From positions 806,001 through 870,000 of the forward strand of contig JADJEF010000020.1 of NCBI GenBank assembly GCA_016702335.1: a stretch of DNA of 64,000 bases, written 5' to 3'. The position numbers were made by a program, and so were the translations under genes. This document shows, piece by piece, positions 59,750-64,000 of this stretch; within the stretch, counting starts at the first letter, position 1, and the number at the start of each line of letters is the position of its first letter. Below the pieces are notes generated by a model, which saw only the letters and a program-made list of their open reading frames with translations, was not told the DNA's origin and did no database searches. This stretch comes from Rhodocyclaceae bacterium. GTDB taxonomy: Bacteria; Pseudomonadota; Gammaproteobacteria; Burkholderiales; Rhodocyclaceae.

Positions 59750-59779
59750 CCCCAAGTCGGCGCTGGTGACACGGCGGTT
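59750..59779 (+). repeat. Dispersed AAGTCGGCGCTGG repeat, next to terminator
   Basis: Intergenic copy beside the hairpin, flanks TTCCCC and TGACACGGCGGTT. Confidence 0.92.
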
Positions 59780-59812
59780 CGTGTCCCGGCACCCTTCCCG
59801 GGGCCTATATCT

Positions 59813-60310
59813 CTACTTCTTCGCTTGCCCGGGCGGGCCACCATGGGGGTTCTTATCAGAACTTCCCGGCGAGGCGGACGGCACACTCGCTAACGGAGCA
59901 CTGACCGGGACCGACGTAGTGACCGGAACCGACGTGGTGACGGGGGTAGTGCTGACACTCGGGGTAGCGCCGGGGCCGGATGACCCTGACGACGAGGCCG
60001 GTACCACGGGTGCAGTACCTGCAACCGTGGTGCCGGGGCCGGGGCCGGGGCCGGGGCCGGGGCCGGTGCCGGTGCCGGGGCTGGAGCTGGTACCGGAACG
60101 CGCGGTAGCAATGGCGGCGAGTTCTTGCGTGGTCAGCGGAAACTTCTCGCGACACGACTGCCGTGCAGCGGCTTCAGCGACCATGCCCGCGCCACCGGCC
60201 GCCCGGTGACTCGCCACACAACTATCAAACGACGAGGCCCAGACGGCACCCGATGTGCCGAGCAAAGCCACGAGACCGGTGAGACCAGGACACAAGACAC
60301 GAAAACGCAT
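59813..60310 (-). CDS. Hypothetical secreted Gly-Pro/Thr-Val-rich protein
   Basis: A 165-residue protein with a signal peptide ('VLCPGLTGLVALLGTSGAVWA', to about residue 24), a short Cys-containing helical part ('DSCVASHRAAGG', 'SCREKFPLTTQELAAI'), and then a low-complexity tail of Gly-Pro pairs and Thr/Val/Ser runs. The tail is encoded by a hexanucleotide repeat (60033-60080) and an imperfect 'TTSVPV' repeat. I see no known domain. GGAG lies eight bases before the chosen ATG. Confidence 0.6.
   Translation of the reverse strand: MRFRVLCPGLTGLVALLGTSGAVWASSFDSCVASHRAAGGAGMVAEAAARQSCREKFPLTTQELAAIATARSGTSSSPGTGTGPGPGPGPGPGTTVAGTAPVVPASSSGSSGPGATPSVSTTPVTTSVPVTTSVPVSAPLASVPSASPGSSDKNPHGGPPGQAKK
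60033..60080. repeat. Hexanucleotide repeat CCGGGG/CCGGTG, eight units
   Basis: Five CCGGGG, two CCGGTG and one CCGGGG in tandem. In the minus-strand gene they encode the Gly-Pro stretch; six-base slippage would keep frame. Confidence 0.9.
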
Positions 60311-60407
60311 AATCCGAACTCCATCGACAAGGAGGACAAGGGGGGGTGAGGCCAGGGGCGAACCCAACTTCTGGTATAGCCTATAGTTATACACTCGACC
60401 AGCCAAG

Positions 60408-60439
60408 CAGGGCAATCGCATTTCAGGGCAATCGCATTT
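60408..60439 (+). repeat. Two perfect tandem copies of a 16-bp unit
   Basis: CAGGGCAATCGCATTT occurs twice without a gap, about 30 bases before the solute-binding protein start and just after TATAGTTATAC, a -10-like stretch. Confidence 0.9.
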
Positions 60440-60469
60440 CTAATGACGCCACCAAGGAGTACCTCCGTC

Positions 60470-61399
60470 ATGAGTCGCCGAACCTACAGTGCGTGGGCTT
60501 TTGTTTGCTTGCTACTGAGCTGCGCCGGAGCAAGCGCCGCCACAACCGCAGCAACCGCCACAGCCGAGCCAATGCGTTATGTGCGCCCGCAAGCCGAAGG
60601 CGTGGTCGACCGCCGGCTCGACTACTATTGGGATCTGCTGCGCGCCGCGCTTGACGTCACACGCAGCCGCTATGGGCCTTATGAATTGCGCAGCCACCCC
60701 GTGTTGATGAATGCGGAGCGTGCGGCATTCATGCTTGATGCCGATCAGGGCGTGACCGTCATCGCAAGAACGACCAGCCGCGAGCGTGAGAAAAAGCACC
60801 TGCCGATCCGCATTCCGCTCGACAAGGGCCTGACCGGATATCGCTTGTTTCTGATTCAGGCGCAGACCCAAGGTCGGGTGGACAACGTGCGCACACTTGC
60901 GGATCTGGCACCCTTCAGCATCGGCCAGGGCAACAACTGGGTCGATGTCGAGATTTTGCGCAACGCCGGGCTGACGGTCGAAACGGGCATGGGCTACGAT
61001 GCCTTGTTTCAAATGCTCAGCGCCGGGCGTTTCGATCTTTTTTCACGCGGCGTCAATGAGATCTGGCGCGAGCTGGAAGACGGCAAAGCGCGCAATCCGG
61101 GCTTGGTGATTGAAAAGAATCTGCTGCTCTATTACCCCTTGCCGCGATACTTTTTCTTTGCGCGCACTCCCGAGGGCGAAAAACTCGCCAAGCGCGTCGA
61201 GGATGGCTTGCGCGAACTTATTCGCAGCGGCGCCTTCGAGCGCCGCTATCAAGCCTTCAAAACCGCGACCCTCGCTGACCTCAATTTGTCGGGGCGACGT
61301 GTCTTCCGCATTCAAAATCCGACGCTGTCCGAAGAGACACCGCTAGACGACAAGCGGCTGTGGGACAACCTGACCAAGGAACTTAAAGCGCCGCGTTGA
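60470..61399 (+). CDS. Periplasmic solute-binding-like protein
   Basis: A 309-residue exported protein with a signal peptide (about residues 1-24, cleavage after 'ASA') and an SBP_bac_3-like alpha/beta fold: 'LADLAPFSIGQGNNWVDVEILRNAGLTVE' and 'FQMLSAGRFDLFSRGVNEI' are the hinge and second-lobe signatures. It probably binds a small polar ligand in the periplasm. No transporter genes adjoin it, so it may feed a sensor rather than an ABC permease. AGGAG lies ten bases before the ATG at 60470; an ATG 27 bases upstream is less likely. Confidence 0.75.
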   Translation: MSRRTYSAWAFVCLLLSCAGASAATTAATATAEPMRYVRPQAEGVVDRRLDYYWDLLRAALDVTRSRYGPYELRSHPVLMNAERAAFMLDADQGVTVIARTTSREREKKHLPIRIPLDKGLTGYRLFLIQAQTQGRVDNVRTLADLAPFSIGQGNNWVDVEILRNAGLTVETGMGYDALFQMLSAGRFDLFSRGVNEIWRELEDGKARNPGLVIEKNLLLYYPLPRYFFFARTPEGEKLAKRVEDGLRELIRSGAFERRYQAFKTATLADLNLSGRRVFRIQNPTLSEETPLDDKRLWDNLTKELKAPR

Positions 61400-61434
61400 G
61401 TCCGCTGGTCGCCGAGCAATGACCTAGATTCGGA

Positions 61435-62529
61435 CTAGACGTTGAACAAGAAGTTCATCACGTCACCATCTTTGACCACGTACTCCTTGCCTTCCGCACG
61501 CATCTTGCCCGCTTCTTTGGCACCGGCTTCTCCCTTGTAGGTAATGAAATCCTCAAAGGCAATGGTCTGCGCGCGAATGAAGCCTTTCTCGAAATCCGTG
61601 TGAATCACCCCCGCCGCCTGCGGAGCGGTATCGCCGGTGTGGATCGTCCAGGCGCGAACTTCCTTTACGCCGGCGGTGAAATAGGTCTGCAGGCCAAGCA
61701 GGGTGTAGCCGGTGCGGATCAAACGATTCAGGCCGGGTTCGTCCAGGCCCATTTCGCTCAGGAACATCTGCTTGTCTTCCTCCTCAAGATCGGCAATCTC
61801 CGCCTCGATGGCGGCGCACAGCGCCACCACCTGCGAGCCTTCGGTCGCGGCATGTTTCTGCACCACCTCAAGGTACGGGTTATTCTCGAAGCCGCCCTCC
61901 TTGACATTGGCCACATAGAGCACCGGCTTGGCGGTGATCAGAAACAGTTGCTTGATCAGTGCGCGCTCTTCCTTGGAAAGATCGAGCGCGCGCACCGGCT
62001 TGCCCTCGTTAAGCTGCGCCAGACATTGCTCCAGCACCGGCACCATGGCCTTGGCCTCTTTGTCGCCACCCGACTTGGCCTGCTTGCTGTAGCGGTTCAG
62101 CGCTTTTTCCACGCTCGCCATGTCCGCCAGTGCCAGCTCGGTGTCGATGACTTCGATATCGTGCAGCGGATCGATCTTGCCGGCGACGTGAATCACGTTG
62201 TCGTCGCTGAAGCAGCGCACGACATGAACAATCGCATCGGTCTCGCGAATGTTGGCGAGAAACTGGTTGCCCAGACCTTCGCCCTTGCTGGCCCCGGCGA
62301 CCAGACCGGCAATATCGACAAACTCGACGATGGCCGGCTGAATCTTCTGCGGCTTGACGATGGCCGAGAGCGCCGCCAGCCGGGTATCGGGCACTTCAAC
62401 AATGCCAACATTCGGCTCAATCGTGCAAAACGGGTAATTTTCAGCCGCGATGCCCGACTTGGTCAGGGCGTTGAAGAGGGTGGACTTGCCAACATTGGGC
62501 AGGCCGACGATGCCGCATTTGAGAGACAT
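61435..62529 (-). CDS. ychF: Ribosome-binding ATPase YchF (Obg family)
   Basis: A 364-residue P-loop protein that binds ribosomes and hydrolyses ATP rather than GTP. The P-loop 'GLPNVGKSTLFNAL' (residues 8-21), 'DIAGLVAGASKGEGLGNQFL', an A-domain helical insertion and the C-terminal TGS domain ('DGDVMNFLFNV' at the end) match YchF. The family's altered G4 position (NVKE, not NKxD) is seen in 'YVANVKEGGF'. YchF in E. coli is a negative regulator of oxidative-stress responses. It is divergent from tsaD. Confidence 0.97.
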   Translation of the reverse strand: MSLKCGIVGLPNVGKSTLFNALTKSGIAAENYPFCTIEPNVGIVEVPDTRLAALSAIVKPQKIQPAIVEFVDIAGLVAGASKGEGLGNQFLANIRETDAIVHVVRCFSDDNVIHVAGKIDPLHDIEVIDTELALADMASVEKALNRYSKQAKSGGDKEAKAMVPVLEQCLAQLNEGKPVRALDLSKEERALIKQLFLITAKPVLYVANVKEGGFENNPYLEVVQKHAATEGSQVVALCAAIEAEIADLEEEDKQMFLSEMGLDEPGLNRLIRTGYTLLGLQTYFTAGVKEVRAWTIHTGDTAPQAAGVIHTDFEKGFIRAQTIAFEDFITYKGEAGAKEAGKMRAEGKEYVVKDGDVMNFLFNV

Positions 62530-62593
62530 GAGATTCCTTTGAGGGGCGGCAGAGAACTCACCGCGATGAAGGCGCGCATTCTAAACTGCCTGC

Positions 62594-63628
62594 ATGCTTG
62601 TCCTTGGCATCGAATCTTCCTGCGACGAAACCGGCCTGGCCCTCTACGACACCGACCGGGGCTTGCTTGCCCACGCCTTGCATTCGCAGGTAGCAATGCA
62701 CGAGGACTATGGTGGCGTGGTGCCCGAACTGGCGTCGCGCGACCATATTCGGCGCCTGATCCCGCTACTGGAAGCGGTGCTGACCGAGGCGACCTGCACG
62801 CGCAAGGACATTGACGCGATCGCCTATACCGCCGGGCCAGGGCTCGCGGGCGCACTGTTGGTGGGGGCCAGTTTTGCCGAGGGCCTGGCCGGCGCGCTGG
62901 GTGTGCTGACGTTGCCGATACATCATCTGGAAGGCCATCTGCTGTCCCCCCTGCTCGCCGCCGAACGGCCAAAGTTTCCGTTCATTGCGCTGCTGGTCTC
63001 CGGCGGACATACCCAACTGATGCGGGTCAACGCCATCGGCGACTACGAGTTGCTCGGTGAGTCGCTGGATGATGCCGCCGGCGAAGCCTTCGACAAGACC
63101 GCCAAACTGCTCGGTCTGGGCTACCCCGGTGGCCCGGCTCTGGCCAGGTTGGCCGAACAGGGGCAGGCGGGGCGTATTACCCTGCCCCGCCCGATGCTGC
63201 ACAGCGGCGACCTGTCGTTCAGCTTTTCCGGCCTCAAGACCGCAGTGCTGACGGCCGTGCGCAATGGTCTGGGCGCTGGCACCCAGGCCGCTGACCTTGC
63301 GGCAGAGTTTCAGGAGGCGGTCACCGATGTTCTGGCGGCCAAGGCGTTGGCAGCGTGCAAAGCGAACGGCATGCGCCAACTTGTCGTAGCGGGCGGGGTG
63401 GGCGCCAACCGGCGCTTGCGCGAGAAGCTTGATGCCGCTTTCAGCCACTTTCGCGGACGCGTGTTTTACCCTGAGCTTGCGCTGTGCACCGACAATGGCG
63501 CGATGATCGCCTTTTGCGGCGCGCAACGGCTACTCGCCGGGGACGCTCCGGTGGTGGGCACAGGCACTTTTGCCATCCGGCCGCGCTGGCCGCTCGCCGA
63601 TCTCGCTAGGCCAGTACTCACCGCCTAG
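62594..63628 (+). CDS. tsaD: tRNA threonylcarbamoyladenosine transferase TsaD
   Basis: TsaD is the catalytic subunit that makes the t6A modification at A37 of ANN-decoding tRNAs, together with TsaB, TsaC and TsaE. The 344-residue protein shows the ASKHA fold, the metal-binding 'HHLEGHLLSP' (about residue 112), 'VSGGHTQLM' and 'DDAAGEAFDKTAKLLGLGYPGG'. Its partners are not in the window. The ATG at 62594 is the only sensible start and is divergent from ychF. Confidence 0.98.
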   Translation: MLVLGIESSCDETGLALYDTDRGLLAHALHSQVAMHEDYGGVVPELASRDHIRRLIPLLEAVLTEATCTRKDIDAIAYTAGPGLAGALLVGASFAEGLAGALGVLTLPIHHLEGHLLSPLLAAERPKFPFIALLVSGGHTQLMRVNAIGDYELLGESLDDAAGEAFDKTAKLLGLGYPGGPALARLAEQGQAGRITLPRPMLHSGDLSFSFSGLKTAVLTAVRNGLGAGTQAADLAAEFQEAVTDVLAAKALAACKANGMRQLVVAGGVGANRRLREKLDAAFSHFRGRVFYPELALCTDNGAMIAFCGAQRLLAGDAPVVGTGTFAIRPRWPLADLARPVLTA

Positions 63629-63649
63629 TGCAGCGTTGACGCCACGCCC

Positions 63650-64000
63650 ATGCTAGGCAAGCTCCTTCACCTCTATCGGTCCCAACTGGCCTGGCAACTC
63701 ATACTGCCGCAACTTCTGTTGACGCTTGCGCTCGGTCTCGTTGGCGTGATGCTGGTGCATTACCACACACGCAATCAAATGCTCGATCAACTCAAGGCGA
63801 GAGGTGCCTTCATGGTCGACTCGATCGAGCACGCTGCGTCCAACGCCGCCTCCATCGACACCTTCGGCGCGTATATCGAGGCTCTGGGCAGCGCACGTGG
63901 CGTGGAGCTCATTCTAATTACCGGCGAAACACCGGCACGCGTGGTGGCGGCGACCGACTGGGCGTGGGTCGGTCGCCGCCTCACAACACTGCCCAAAGAA
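63650..64000 (+). CDS. Membrane-anchored sensor protein, N-terminal part
   Basis: The first 117 codons of a gene that runs past the window. After a basic start ('MLGKLLHLYRSQLAWQL') comes a single transmembrane helix (about residues 17-40, 'LPQLLLTLALGLVGVMLVH') and then an extracytoplasmic sensor segment ('FMVDSIEHAASNAAS...GSARGVELILITG'). This layout is that of a histidine kinase, diguanylate cyclase or chemoreceptor. The output domain lies outside, so the type cannot be told. Confidence 0.6.
   Translation, partial: MLGKLLHLYRSQLAWQLILPQLLLTLALGLVGVMLVHYHTRNQMLDQLKARGAFMVDSIEHAASNAASIDTFGAYIEALGSARGVELILITGETPARVVAATDWAWVGRRLTTLPKE

Noticed and set aside
937..59779. The dispersed repeats as a CRISPR array.
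   Set aside because: Copies are kilobases apart, unevenly spaced, in both orientations, with no spacers and no cas genes.

Overview
The window reads as a chromosomal segment of a GC-rich betaproteobacterium, probably close to Rhodocyclales. The evidence is several conserved housekeeping neighbourhoods (argB-slmA, dapF-DUF484-xerC, hslV-hslU, cyaY/lptM-lysA, ychF/tsaD) and betaproteobacterium-like versions of most proteins. No rRNA, CRISPR array or intact prophage is visible. The taxonomic call is inference from gene content, not from a marker-gene search.

Layout. 1-4.8 kb: a P-type cation ATPase (cut by the window edge), a Ca2+/Na+ antiporter, a truncated universal stress gene, a YccA/BI-1 membrane protein and a Sel1-repeat protein, all on the minus strand. 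5-10.8 kb: slmA, argB, hsp20, a small Cys-rich CWC gene, a DUF1329/glutathione peroxidase/DUF2237 run, and metK with a structured leader. 11-20.6 kb (plus strand): two LpxL-like acyltransferases, dapF, DUF484, a frameshifted xerC, an RlmI-like methyltransferase, a double-STAS protein, hslVU and an AEC permease. 20.6-29.9 kb: lysA-lptM, cyaY, a dead IS30-type element, tRNA-fMet followed by helically phased repeats, an ABC-2 exporter, DUF5710, a RIO kinase, a possible IS66 remnant, a GGDEF protein, yceH and a FabR-like repressor.

30-47.6 kb holds the most distinctive system: a three-gene polyunsaturated-fatty-acid-type (Pfa) synthase followed by a Sfp-type phosphopantetheinyl transferase. The order is enoyl reductase, then KS-AT-ACP-ACP-KR-DH, then KS-CLF-AT-four FabA-like hotdogs-PKS DH-AGPAT. 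The fused AT and C-terminal glycerophosphate-type acyltransferase resemble the pfa1-pfa2-pfa3 organisation described from myxobacteria rather than the pfaABCDE layout of marine gammaproteobacteria. A FabR-like TetR gene is divergent from it and may link its expression to membrane unsaturation.

47.6-64 kb: an intact HupE/UreJ gene beside a decayed paralogue, an ohrR-ohr peroxide unit with a visible operator, a phosphoethanolamine transferase, a ClC channel, a five-gene fatty-acid or hydroxy-acid catabolic operon (SDR, APH-like kinase, acyl-CoA dehydrogenase, IclR regulator, SDR), a Gly-Pro-rich secreted protein, a solute-binding protein, ychF, tsaD and the start of a membrane sensor.

Across the whole window a roughly 30-bp sequence with the invariant core AAGTCGGCGCTGG recurs in both orientations. 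Twelve copies are clear and one more is doubtful. About half are intergenic. The others lie in frame inside genes, especially in the interdomain linkers of the Pfa megasynthases, in a loop of LysA and at the N-termini of an IclR regulator and the CWC protein. I do not recognise this repeat family.
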